DNA of 64,000 bases from Bryum argenteum (Eukaryota; Streptophyta; Bryopsida; Bryales; Bryaceae), in contig CM073321.1 in the NCBI GenBank assembly GCA_037043015.1, forward strand, positions 30,110,101 to 30,174,100, read 5' to 3'. The position numbers and the translations under genes were made by a program. The notes beneath the pieces were generated by a model. It saw only the letters and a program-made list of their open reading frames with translations. It was not told the DNA's origin and searched no databases. Position 1 is the first letter of the stretch. Each line of letters opens with the position of its first letter. This document shows, piece after piece, positions 36,601-48,000 of this stretch.

Positions 36601-38672
36601 AGCACGTTACGACAAGGTGCAACTTCGAGTAATTGACAAGCAGGTCAGTACCTGGAGGCCTCTGAAATGCTCTAGTCCCCGCCCCAAGTGCCTGACGATG
36701 AATATACAGAGGGCTAAAAACCTTGTCGTAGAGCACCTTGATTTCCTCTCTTCGTTCAGCTGTGAGAAGTTTCTTGTCCTTATCAGTGTAAGTCACAGCC
36801 TCTTCAATCGTCAGTTCCTTCTTGGTGTCAGCTTTTGACTTCTTCACTGCTGGAGCCTTGCTTCTGTCCGTTCTCAGCTTCACTGGCGACTTTCGTTTCT
36901 TCGTAGGCGTCACATTATTCTGGGGAGGCTCCTCGGCAGCAACTGCGGATTTGTGCTGGGCCTCGAGCATTATACCCCAGCCTAAATTGAGGTTGGCATG
37001 AGTGATTCTCGGATCCTCGTCCACATCTAACCCCTTTCCTTTACAGTTGTCCGAAAGTGCGTAACTTAACTTTCGGACATCGAAGCGCAGTCCATATAGT
37101 CGGTCTGGAGGATGTCCTAGAAGTGCATCTTCGTGAACAACCAGGAAAACGAATGGCCATTTGTCATTCGCTACTTCTAAGTGCAATACCTCCATGCCGG
37201 TGCTCGGAGTTTGGTTTTTCCCATTTGCACTGGTAATTACTGGAACTATTTTAGCCCTGCCAGTTGGAAGCTTCTTCCAAAGGAATCCCCAGCCTCCAAT
37301 TGACGGTAGCACACTATATACTGCTAGGACTTTACTATTATCAGGCATCAACAAGTTCTCCTTATGAAGCCAGAATTCAACTAAGTGACCGAGTCGAATC
37401 GGACGCAAGTCCTCCGGGGCTTCTTCAAATGATGGAAGTCTGAAGAAAGCAAAGCCGAGAATTAGGATCTGAAAAGAGAGACATCCATATTTACATGGGG
37501 CGATCAACCGATACACCCGTGGTTAATTGCGATTCAGAATCCAAGTCATTTGTCCTCTCCATTCAAAACAGTCATCGGTCGACCGCCCGATGGACAGTGG
37601 GAACAGGATTTAATCAATTCATTAATTTAGTACTCAGAAACACAGGTTTTCCTGCATCGGGCAATCAACCGATGAATCAGGCTGGTCGTCATCCGGATTC
37701 TAGAGGATGCGTACTTTTGGATTAAAACCTGTTTCTGAATCTCAGTTCCATAATGTAAAAAATCATTTTGCATCGGTCGACCGCCCCATGCCCGCTGACA
37801 TTTACTAAAAAAGCACAACAGAATCACTGAATATAGATTGACTGGTTGTATGTCATCGGGCGGTCGACTGATGACATGGCTTGGTTCTCTGGCATCGGGC
37901 GATCGACCGATGCATAGGACTTGTTAGCTGTTCAGTGCATCGGTCGATCGCCCCATGTCCACTGAGATTTACTACAAGACAACAGCAGAATCACTGAATA
38001 TAGATTGACTGGTTGTCTGTCATCGGGCGGTCGACCGATAAATAGGCTTGGTTGTCTGGCATCAGGCGATCGACCGATGCATAGGACTGGTTACCTGTTC
38101 AGTGCATCGGTCGATCGCCCCATGTCCACTGAGAATATGTATATCAGATTAGCTGTATCAGGTATAGACATGGACTGCCTGTGTGGCATCGGGCGATCGA
38201 CCGATGTAAAGAACTGGAGGTCTGACATTGGGCGATCGACCGATGTATAAGACTGCTTAACTGTTCTGTGCATCGGTCAACCGCCCCATACGCTGACCGA
38301 AAAACTTAGGGAAGCAGAGACTGTACGTATCGTACACAGTTCATCGTACGGACAGATACTGCGCTAGAAAACACAGGAAACGCTGCATCGGTTGATCCGC
38401 AACTGAACCCCAGAATTCTAATGACATTCATTCTCAGATAGACACAACAGCACGAGGTGAACTTACTTCGGAGGTTCCGTACAGTCGGGATTTGCTTCTT
38501 CAGTCATTGCTTCTTCGCCGAGTAGTTCCTTTTGCTTCTCGAACACTTTCTGAACTAGATCAGGACCACGCCCACGAATCCGAGCATTTTGCTTTGTACG
38601 CGCCAGAACTTTAACAAATCTGAGGCCGAACTGTCTACACAATCTGCATTCGAGGGAGAAAAACCGCTTCAT
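24635..38672 (-). CDS. Large FCP1/NIF-domain protein gene, interrupted in exon 2 by a 6.78-kb insertion
   Basis: Seven exons on the minus strand join in one frame: 38672-38467, 37439-36613 continued at 29828-29329, 28964-27585, 27398-27006, 26878-25670, 25538-25427 and 25275-24635. Splice sites are GT-AG and phases agree. With the insertion and one 7-bp duplicate removed, the total is exactly 1,756 codons, with no internal stop. Exon 2 has a basic, nuclear-signal-like segment (PTKKRKSPVKLR) and exon 4 an acidic run. Exon 5 is Ser/Pro/Asp-rich and carries palindrome copies in frame. The C-terminal 190 residues are an FCP1/NIF fold: VVVFDLNGLLCW, RPGCTELLNF, MVIWSSAT, DRILLIDDTPLKC and HPRSW. 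The motif is DxN rather than DxD, so catalysis is doubtful. The N-terminal 1,500 residues are not recognised. As it stands the insertion should disrupt the product unless spliced out. Confidence 0.7.
29095..29258. repeat. 72-bp tandem repeat x3, each ending in the palindrome (intron 2)
   Basis: Three units start AACTGCAAACTTGAGTC and end with a palindrome copy at 29095, 29167 and 29239, exactly 72 bp apart. They lie in the intron between exons 2 and 3 of the large FCP1-like gene. The palindromes differ (GGGGATTGCC, GGGGGCCGCC, GGGGATCGCC), so they diverged after amplification. Confidence 0.9.
29929..30530. repeat. Left part of the insertion with CCCGGGTA and CCGGTTATGG repeats
   Basis: TACCCGGGTA-type words recur (29930, 30105 and later in the coding part). 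At about 30165-30260 a short tandem series alternates GGCCTGATCGGGCAT with CCGGCCGGTTATGG. No coding function is evident; the following 30540-31160 is AT-rich with no gene seen. Confidence 0.5.
31170..32460. repeat. Leader of the insertion with a ~60-bp tandem repeat; relative of 4.56-5.64 kb
   Basis: Between about 31527 and 31745 four units share CCCCAACACTAGCTCCACCCA with (C/G)TGGTG(A/G)AGC. The rest resembles the repeat at 4560-5640 in order and wording. It precedes the gag-like gene directly and may be an untranslated leader. Confidence 0.6.
32479..35231 (+). pseudogene. Gag-like/unknown protein gene of the insertion, one frameshift
   Basis: The frame opens at ATG 32479 and reads to near 32835, where a one-base change moves it to the frame that continues (LLRFTAPILNPEKPQF, then ESYLGRKRVGWGHIL) to TAA at 35229-35231. 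In all about 915 residues. Order: N-terminal globular part (to about residue 220, including PLAPYVYHLYAHYKC), a long Pro/Gly/Glu-rich disordered middle, a helical coiled-coil-like part (about 34420-34740: REIQQLEEELSKQQGYARQ), then an acidic-proline tail. No zinc knuckle, protease or polymerase was seen, so gag-like is inferred from its place in a mobile insertion and its architecture. High GC codon use differs from neighbouring host exons. Confidence 0.5.
35232..36612. other. 3' region of the insertion, no gene seen
   Basis: GC-rich, with a (TG)n/GTGTGTGTG stretch near 35730-35745 and an AGAGAGAGAG tract near 36252-36266. Two CCCGGG(A/T) pairs near 36115-36140 face each other. No conserved gene or terminal repeat was recognised. 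Confidence 0.4.
37495..38400. repeat. Dense cluster of 20-bp palindromes in intron 1 of the FCP1-like gene
   Basis: About 14 palindrome copies, including CATCGGGCGATCGACCGATG near 38185 and CATCGGTCGATCGCCCCATG near 37938 and 38104, occur at about 20-100-bp spacing. Part of the cluster (about 37817-38150) is a tandem duplication of roughly 168 bp beginning CAGAATCACTGAATATAG, each unit holding three palindromes. The cluster lies entirely in the intron between exons 1 and 2. Confidence 0.9.
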
Positions 38673-41265
38673 CAGTACTCTATTCTATTTCAAAATGAGT
38701 CTGAATACGCGAGATTTAGGGTTTGGCATTTAAAAATCAGAGTTCTTTAATCAACGAAGGAAGCAACGTAAAACAATTTGCAGGCAAGCTGTAGCACCGC
38801 TCGAACATTGAAATACAACCGGAAGCAGGTAACATATGTCTAAAACATGAATCGGAAGGCAATGGAGCATTTTGTTTGATGGAACACAAACCACATCATC
38901 CACAGATCAACTTCTTGAACCCATTCCAAAGAATAACCTAAAAAAGAACTCAATTCTGGAATCGCTAAGACTCTGAAAACGCAATTGCAATGCAAGTGAA
39001 GAATCCTAATACCCCTAAACACAACGAAGACAATGAAACATAAGTGAACAATGAGCAATCGGCAAAGCATTGGGAGATTCAAACCTCCGATGCGCAGCAG
39101 CTGCTTCGAAGCTTCACTTGACGGCGCTCTTCAATTCCGACGAGCACACGGGCAGGGGTTTAAGAACTCATGCGCAGTGGCACGCACGCAATCGCACTCA
39201 CGCAGCGGTTTCAGAATCGAAGCAAGAATCACGCAATGGCAAGCACGCAGCCGAAGCACAATCGAAGCGAAAAAAACAAATGAACGCAACGCGCGCTCAC
39301 AGCTCACAACACCAAGCGCGGGAAATGACTTTGTGACGTCAGCCGCCAAATCTACTCATTACGCCGCCACCTTCAGTCATGATGACCCTGCACAATCATA
39401 CTTTCACTGTCCTCTATCACTTCGTTGTCAGAAATTTATATGTACAAAATTCAATATATTCATACCCTTACCTTCGCTATCAATTATATATTCTGGCTAA
39501 TAATAATACCTTGGGTAATATTTATACCCTTACCTTGGCTTCAAGAAAATACTCATTCAATTTGAATGCATCAATGTGTAAATAAAATACTTGTTATTTG
39601 CACTCCGTCTTGGTAATAAAACGAAATTATTTTATAATCAACTCGGATACATATTGTTATTCTTGATTTTAGTATAAATTCATCTTCAAATTGAAAATGA
39701 AGTTAATAATGTTTTTATTCACAAACTATGAGGAATATCACGAATGCGCATTTGGCTCATCTTTATGATCTTTATAAAAGGGTATCATAGAAATCTAAAT
39801 TTTAGAAATATTTCACATGTAAATATGTAATTGTATCGTGGGATGATGAAGTAGAAATGAATCAATAATGGGGTGATTTTGATGTACCCCATTCTGACGT
39901 GTATTACCAAATAAAATTCTTACAAAACATATTAATACAACTTACAATTACTAGGTTCACTTGCCAATTTTGAGTTGATTTTTGAAACTATGAGTTCTCC
40001 AAAGTAAATTTATAAGTTGAAACTTACGAGGCTACGATTTTCTTTCCTTTAAAATTTAGATGTCACAAGCTACACACTAGTATGTTTGAAATCAATCTGA
40101 GGTTGATTCATTCAGATTATCTTCAAGATCTATTTGACGTAAATTTCTCCGTTTATTTTATTTGCAAAGCAATAATTAATTTCTTTAAAAAGAATTGGTT
40201 TCTAAAAAATTAATGTCTTCTATGCTAATTCAATTTATTTTCATGTTCTATTTATGATTATGAGTAGATATTAATGATCATATGAACCTAATGGGAAGCT
40301 CTACAAACTCACTGCAATTGCTTATTAAATGATTGGAAGTCTTTGTGAATTGCATCATGGCGACGTTCTAAAGACATGAAGAGGTTCGAAAGACATGAAC
40401 AGTCGCAAACACCTAAAGGCTTTAATTATTCAATATTTGTAAATTAACTATAATTTAATTTGTTTACGAAGTTGATCATCAATTACAATTTAAAAAGTGT
40501 TATTTGAAATCAAATCACACTTTTTTCCCTTGGGAACATGGGAACATGGGGGTACTACTCAATTGGCTCGGTCGACAAAAGTTGATTTCTTTTGGCAACC
40601 CAACACCGTCTATCAAAGCGTATACGTTTGTACAACCTGAAATTCTCCGCAAAAAGAATCAACGTCATGTTCTTTGCACACTGATTCTACGTCAAGGCTC
40701 GGCGTCTGATGAATGTGACCATGTCTGATTTTTCAATATGACCATATTTGCTACAATATCCCATGTATTTCTCGTACGCTACCGTATACAAGGAACTGGG
40801 TTCTTGGTCTCTTTTCACAATTTCAGTTTCATAAATGCTCGAAATGCAACGCTCATGGTGTTGTTGGATAGATCTTCAAACTCTCTACAATTATATTGAC
40901 CACATGTGTTTTGCCCAGTGAACTCTGGATATTCTGGTCTGTAATTCTAGTAAAAATCTTCGAGGTAATGTATACGCTATGTACTACACTTGACTCGGAA
41001 CATCATAATACTCTAGTTCATATGGTAGATCTGACCCATGTTTGGCCACTAGCATGTATATGAAGTTCTCTACACATTTATACGGTCGGATCTTAATTTT
41101 GACCCTTCATTTGTTCAATGCACTCCAAAATACATCCATAATATACGTAATTCATAATCTTAATATACGTAATCTTAATCTTAATCTTAATAAACGTATT
41201 TTTGAGATTACCAATACTTGTGCATGTATTAATATATGGCATAATAGTCTTATCAGTATACAACG
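38673..41265. other. Upstream region of the FCP1-like gene and AT-rich intergenic DNA
   Basis: 38.7-39.36 kb is moderately GC-rich with repeated CGCACGCAATCGCACTCACG-type words and may contain the minus-strand promoter and leader. From 39.4 kb onward the DNA is AT-rich with no gene and no palindrome copies. Confidence 0.4.
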
Positions 41266-42432
41266 TTATTCTTATATTTTCTTTGCCGATTCCAAGTGTT
41301 GTGGGCAAATTTTGTGAAAGGCAAGAACATGATCGTATGGTGCAAAAGATTTGCAACTTCTAAAATCCATTTTTAGCTACTAACTCATTAATATCAGGCA
41401 ATGTTACCTCAATGAATGATGACTTGAGGTCATGATTCCGGACATTATTATTATGTTTTCGATGCCGAGTCCAAGTTTTGTGAGCAGATTTTGTGAAGGC
41501 AACAACATGATCCTATGGTCCAAACGATTTGCAACTTCTAGAATCAATTTTTAGCTACTAACTCATTAACAAGCATTGTTACCTGAATGAATGATGACTT
41601 GAGGTCATGATTCCTGACGTTTTTCTTATATTTTGTAGGCCGATTCCATGTTTTGTGAGCGGATTTTATGAAAGACAACAACATGATCATATGGTCCAAA
41701 CAATTTGCAACTTCTAGAATCAATTTTTAGCTAGTAATTGATTATCAAGCATTGTTACATGAAGGAATGATGACTTGAGGTCATGGTTCCTGACGTTATT
41801 CTTATATTTTGTAGGCCGATTCCGTGTTTTGTGAGCGGATTTTATGAAAGACAACAACATGCTCATATGGTCCAAACGATTTGCAACTTCTAGAATCAAT
41901 TTTTAGCTAGTAATTGATTATCAAGCATTGTTACCTGAATGAATGATGACTTGAGGTCATGGTTCCTGACGTTATTCTTATATTTTGTAGGCCGATTCCG
42001 TGTTTTGTGAGCGGATTTTATGAAAGACAACAACATGCTCATATGGTCCAAACGATTTGCAACTTCTAGAATCAATTTTTAGCTAGTAATTGATTATCAA
42101 GCATTGTTACCTGAATGAATGATGACTTGAGGTCATGGTTCCTGACGTTATTCTTATATTTTGTAGGCCGATTCCGTGTTTTGTGAGCGGATTTTATGAA
42201 AGACAACAACATGATCATATGGTCCAAACGATTTGCAACTTCTAGAATCAATTTTTAGCTACTAACTCATTAACAAGCATTGTTACCTGAATGAATGATG
42301 ACTTGAGGTCATGATTCCTGACGTTATTCTTATATTTTGTAGGCCGATTCCATGTTTTGTGAGCGGATTTTATGAAAGACAACAACATGATCATATGGTC
42401 CAAACAATTTGCAACTTCTAGAATCAATTTTT
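41266..42432. repeat. ~176-bp satellite, about 6.6 tandem monomers
   Basis: The word GATTTGCAACTTCTAGAATC (and close variants) recurs at 41349, 41526, 41702, 41879, 42054, 42230 and 42406, giving spacings of 177, 176, 177, 175, 176 and 176 bp. Monomers are AT-rich and include CTTATATTTTGTAGGCCGAT and GATGACTTGAGGTCATG (with the palindrome TGACTTGAGGTCA). Central monomers are nearly identical and the first is the most diverged, as expected for unequal exchange. Confidence 0.95.
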
Positions 42433-44580
42433 AGTTTATTTAGTGACATGATCATAATTAGTTTTTGCATATTTATGACAAGGTTACCACCTTTAATAGT
42501 TGTTAGTATAAGTATTTTCATTCGATATATTGGAATTAAATAATATTCCTACATGATTACGATGAATGATATTAACCCTTAACGTCCTCAAGAGAATTAT
42601 GTGAAAGGAAGAATAGTATTTGGTGAAAAAAATTTACATGAACATCATGGTCTTTAGATGAACTGTAACAGATTTTTACTTCGAAGATTTGTGATCGAGA
42701 ATTCCAGATACTTTTGGTACTTAACTAAATATGGACTTTGGGCATATTTATGGACTTTAAAACATGGGGAGATCCCTCCATCCATGACCTTGAAATCTAC
42801 ATATTTGAAGAGTATCTTCATAGAACCTAGATTCTAGAAATCATTTTGCAACTATTGTTCGTAATTGTAGACCGTAGACTGTCCATATTTAGTTAAATAT
42901 GTCATACTATTTACATTTTGCAGTGATGTTTCCACAATAAGAAAAGTGAAAAAGTGGAAGATTTTCTAACAGGTATACCTTTTTCATCCACCGTTAGATT
43001 TCAACTTTATTTTTTTGGAAGGGATTCTAATTAGATGCTACTTTGAGTACATTGTAGTACAAATCTTGACAAAATCAAAGATGTTTCGTAGATAAGGCGT
43101 ACAGTTTACTAGTGCAAAGGGACTGGTTTTGGACTGTTTTCCCTTCGTAAATTTTTAGGTACTTATCTCCATTGCTAGGGTAATTTTTGAGCCAAGTAAT
43201 TATCTGATGATAACTTTTTACCAAGGGGTAGCATTAAGATGAAGATGGAACACTTTGTAATTCTTGATTTTTTCATTGGAGTAGCTTAATATATTCATTT
43301 TCATCTATCAATGACACTTTCTTGGAAATGTGACTGTTGAATAAAAATAGGCTGGAACGTTTAGTGGTTAAGAGATGCATAAATTATGTTTATTGTTTAT
43401 AAACTAGTCAGAACTTTACATGTTGAATCGTTTCATGCTTAATCCTACAAAATGTTAGAATGTGGAGTAAATTGAAAGTTAGACTAGCTGGGGTACAGCA
43501 CTATGCAATCACTAACGGTTCCAAGCGTAGAGGACAATCATAATGTAAACCGCGGTGCGGCTGACACCGACTCCCACGTCTCGTACAAATTCCTTTTTAT
43601 TGTATTTCATTGTTCTGGCGACTAACATCTCCCTCATCTCGGATCTCCCTCCATTTTCAAGAAACCGGTAATGAATATTTAATTCATGGTCATTCCCGCC
43701 ATTTCTCAGGCCAGGACCCATCATATAAATCTGTGTTCCACATTCTCTTCAGATTCCGTCTGACTTACAGTAGTAGCACTCGCCCATGCCATTCTCTGCA
43801 GAACATTACGTATTTTGATTTCATTGTGTCACGCAGTGTTTGTGTGAATGGAGTTGATGCTGGAGTTAGGGTTCTTCTAGTTGGGGGAGACAATCTTTTG
43901 TATCGGCAGCAAAGTGTCGGCGGTTCAATCTGGAGTTGTTGGCTACTTGCTACTCATCTTGAAATTTTAGTTCGACGTGTTTCCAAGAACTTGCGTTTTC
44001 GGCATCAGACATCTGCTGCACAAGACGACCTCGCCGTTGATTGAGGTACATTGCTCAATATCCAATACCAATCTTGAAGTTGTCATTAGAACAGCTAGTG
44101 GATTCTGTAATCGTGTCTTAGTACTAGATTGCATTATATGCCAGAGGAAGTCATCACAGTCCTCTTAGTCATTCTTTATGAAAAGATCTGGTTGAGTTGT
44201 AATTGTTCTGCATAATCAGTAAGCACTCTTAGGTCGACCGACGGAAGATCTTGTATAGAATTTGTGAGAAGGATGATCAGAGCAAGCTCAAGATTATAAT
44301 AGTTGTGGTGGAATTGTTGTGGTGTAATTCATATTACACCTTGATTGGATCAGAGTAAGCCTGTGAGTATCTGAATTGAGTGCCCATCATATGATAATGG
44401 CATTCACAGGTTTCAGAGCTTTCTTCATCTGCCCCAATCTCTTCTGTTATTACGGCCATTTCTGCATAGGTGATTTGGTTGTAGTAGCTCATGAATTCTC
44501 GGAAGTGGATCTTGAGTTTAAGTTTCTGCAGTACTACTATTTTCGTGTTATGACAGAGGGCTGTATGGATGATTGTTGAT
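42433..44580. other. Intergenic, no gene seen
   Basis: AT-rich to about 43.5 kb, then more balanced. Open frames around 43.6-44.05 kb show no recognisable domain or splice structure. No palindrome copies until 44582. Confidence 0.4.
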
Positions 44581-44581
44581 A

Positions 44582-45075
44582 GCATCGGGCAGTCCCTCGA
44601 TACACCCGACGAGGTTGTTGTTGATGCTATCATCGGGCGATCCCCTGATACACTGGCTAGAATGTTGTGATTGGAATTACCGAGGAAATCATCGACTGTG
44701 GTTCGACTGATCCTTTGACGACAGCATCGGGCGGTCCCCCGATAAGTAAAGGAGATTCTTCTGGGGGCCATCATCGGGCGATCTCCCGATAAGGTCCCAT
44801 TGAATGCGAGTAGTAACAGTTCTGTGTACACACCGGACGACGATCTAGTGAGAGCCCGCATCGGGCAATCCCCCGATACACGGAACAAGGATGTTGCGAT
44901 CGGACACATCGGGCGATCCACCGATACACCTCGGGGATATTCGGTGACCGCCAAGATCTGTCGAGACTACCATCATCGTGACGAGTGCAACATTGTTTTA
45001 TCAGCCTCGGTCGACCGTGACATTCCAGCGTTGATACTTTACCCCTACTGAGCTGCATCGGGCGAGCGCCCGATA
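44582..45075. repeat. Palindrome cluster upstream of DUF7869 gene 1
   Basis: Seven copies lie at about 44583, 44630, 44723, 44772, 44859, 44907 and 45056. Most have the right arm ending CCCCCGATA(C/A) rather than CCCGATG. The last, CATCGGGCGAGCGCCCGATA (45056-45075), ends 17 nt before the start codon at 45093. A long minus-strand frame over the cluster is repeat translation (recurring SGDRPM), not a gene. Confidence 0.85.
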
Positions 45076-45092
45076 TACGTTTGCTCTACATA

Positions 45093-48000
45093 ATGGCGTC
45101 GGGTAGCTTTTCTAATTCTGGTTGGGTTAGTGGAAGCATTTCACACGACAATTTGTACCGGAATGGGATGGATGTCACACTTCTTTCTCCTGGGATCGGC
45201 GAGGTTGGGTCTGGTTTCATTCTTGATGCCCATCCTGCTGGCGACTGGAGGGGTGTTGAGTTGCATGGCAACAGGAATGACTATGTCTTGCTACGGCCAT
45301 CCGAGATCATTCCACAATTTTCGGATTTGCCCATCGATCCACGCCAGGTTGGTGTTACTGTGCTCGGCCAGGCAGTTGATAAGTCTGTGCTTTGGAAAGT
45401 CCTGGACTTGATGATTCCACCGGAGGATTCCCACACTGATGATACTGATGAGGGTGTGGACTCCCCTTATATTGCAAGATCCCAGTGGATAGGACACGAG
45501 GTAATGCAAAAAGGGGATGGTGGTGATGTCATAGCGTCGGGGAGAATTAATTGTTGCGACTCCAGTGACCCCTACCAGGATGGTGTTCTTGGTGAGGACA
45601 GTGTGGGTGTCACTGTACTTCAGGTGATGACCGGTGATATTATGTCCATTATGACGCATCAGAAGTGGCCCCTCTCAGAATGCTTTTTCGCATTCAGTGG
45701 TCGATCCCTGACTGACACACTTCATCACTTTGCGTCCCTGCCCAAGGTCGTCGACCCTGACGCGTATATGGGGGGGATTCAGAAACCTCCCTATCGATTT
45801 GTCAGCAGGAAGCGCCGTGAGAGTCTAGTCATTTCCATGTACACGAAAATGACGGGAGATAGCGAGATTCGTCAAATTAGCGCGGAGAAGTGTTGTGACT
45901 TACGGTGTTGCCAACGATTTCCCTGGTCACATACTTGCTCCGTTAGACAGTTGTTCTATCTAAAAGAGTATCAGGACAGGCGTGAGTACTGCATCGCTGC
46001 TGGGGGACAATTGCACTCCAAACCGGGGGTCAGACTGAAGTTCATGACTCTAATGGGACTTGAGGTGTGCACTACGGCGTGGTATAAAATTCATGGTATC
46101 GCGAAATCGACGTTCCATGGATACATTCAAAACTTCAAGGAAAGTGTTCTTTCTGGTCAGCATGGAAACAATGGTATCAAGCGTCCCCGCATCGGGACGG
46201 TTCAAGCAATGGGCACCATCGCAGCCATTGTGTCTGAGAACGCTGATCAGATGCCTAATAAAATGCGCGGAACTGGAAAACCCCGCCGAATTGACACACT
46301 GAAGTATCTTTCGGCCCTTAACAACTGGACGAAAGTCCACTCCGACGTTAATGAGGTAAATTTCGACCTTCACATTGATATGTAGATTAGGTTGGGATGG
46401 GGCGATCGCCCCATGCCAGAGCGAGGTTTCATGGTCTACGTCAATGTAGTAATTTCTTTGCTTTGCTTGGATTTATAAATGAGTCGACTTTTATCTAAAT
46501 CGATTTATTTGAATTGTTACGCAGACGAACCTTTCCTACGGCCTGCCGCCAGTCAGTCAGTCTGCGATTAGCCGAATCAAGACTAGCATGTTCAATAATG
46601 TTGCTATCAAACCCGTTGGAAGTAGTTTCGCAAAATGTACCGAGTGCGACACCCTTCAGCAGTTTATTTCAAGGAGTCTGAATGGCAGTCCTGAGTATGT
46701 TTCATTCATGAAGCAGAAACTTTCTCATTTGCATCACCAGACATCCTGTCGTCGGCTATATGCATCTTGGCGTGAAGAGTCAAAGCGGAATCCTCAAGAA
46801 TATCTATGTGTGATTCATGACAAAATGGATACCGCGAAGACAGCTCTTCCACGGATGAGGACTACAACGAAGGCAACCTCTAGCTTGGGCCAGCTTCCAA
46901 TGAACGTGACGGGAATGGTTGCTCATGGCCACAGTGACGGCGCCTGTGCGCATTACTCACCGGACTGCTGGCCCTCCGATCCCAATGCCACGATTTCCTC
47001 TCTTGCAAAGCTGTTTAGGCAGCTTTTGGAGCCTCCACTTCGAGAATCGAGGGCACTGTTTCCTCACCCTCCAGCTAATTCTCTCTTTGAAGCGCTGTTA
47101 CGCGGAAAATCCCGGTGCATCGATGCCCTAACGGTCATGGATCCGAACAAGTTTACTGGCGCCTCTCCACTGCCTAGGAAACTGTATCTTCAGTTAGACA
47201 ATTCCGCGAAGGACAACAAGAACAAGTACCTGATGTCATTTCTATCACTGCTTACGGCCAAGGGGGTATTTGAGGAAATTCAGGCTGGGTTTCTTTTAGT
47301 CGGACATACCCATGAGGATATTGATGCGTACTTTAGCCATCTCTCGAAGGCTCTCAAGAGCAGGAATACCTTCGTGCTTGCAGACCTTATGAAAGCTTTC
47401 ATGCAGTCTCAGGAATTGTCGTTCATGCCGGAGTTTGTGGAGGAAGTTGTAGATTTCAAGTCTTACGTCAAGGGTTACCAATGTGACGGAGCAAATCGAT
47501 TGATTGGACTTGGGGAGATGCACCTTTTCAAATTCTATGTTGATTCGGACGGCTGGCCAGTAATGAGATGGAAGAAGTTAGCGGTGGATTCCCAGTGGCA
47601 ACCGCACAACAAACCACCAATTCGTCTTTGGAAAGAGGACATCAAGGGGCTACCTTTACTACCGTCCGGTGATCCGAACCCCGTTCCTTTTAAGCATATG
47701 TGGCGTTCCGAGGTTCCATCTGAAACGGGGAATCAAGCGAAGGCGCATGAGGCTGCAGCCAAAGCAACAGACCGACGGACTTTCATGATGCATGGAATTC
47801 GTAAGTACATTGAGTACTGGGAGAGTGGTCGGAGGAGGTGCTCAACGTTTGCTGCTGCATTCGAGCCATATGTCGAGTACTTGTCTCGGGTGCTGACAGA
47901 AATCCAGAAGCCTTTGCCCCCTACACCGTCTCGATTAGTTGAGGGCTTCTGGCCTCTTCACGATTGGCGAGGGCCCTTGTTCCCCGTTCCACGCCTGACT

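Larger units (their letters stand above)
29836..36612 (+). mobile_element. 6.78-kb insertion of unclassified retroelement-like DNA with 7-bp target duplication
   Basis: CAAGGTG is found on both sides (29829-29835 and 36613-36619), and deleting the interval plus one copy restores an open frame in the FCP1-like gene. The interior is much more GC-rich than its surroundings and lacks the 20-bp palindrome common outside. It has a leader with tandem repeats, a gag-like gene (32479-35231) and a 3' region of about 1.3 kb. Ends read TCTCAAACC... and ...CACGTTACGA. I found no LTRs, no good inverted repeats, no terminal poly(A) and no reverse transcriptase or integrase, so the class is unknown; a non-autonomous large element is likely. 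Confidence 0.75.

Noticed and set aside
29836-36612. LTR or inverted terminal repeats for the 6.78-kb insertion
   Set aside because: TG-start is possible on the left only if the duplication is shortened, and the right end then lacks CA; no long repeat between ends was found.
37495-38400. CRISPR-like array
   Set aside because: Spacing is irregular, repeats are imperfect and palindromic, and the setting is an intron of a eukaryotic gene.
43610-44044. 144-codon open frame
   Set aside because: No domain, no splice or start context, and composition similar to surrounding non-coding DNA.
44334-44954. 206-codon minus-strand open frame with repeated SGDRPM/SVDRPM peptides
   Set aside because: It is the translation of clustered stop-free palindromes, with no splice signals or domain; composition explains its length.
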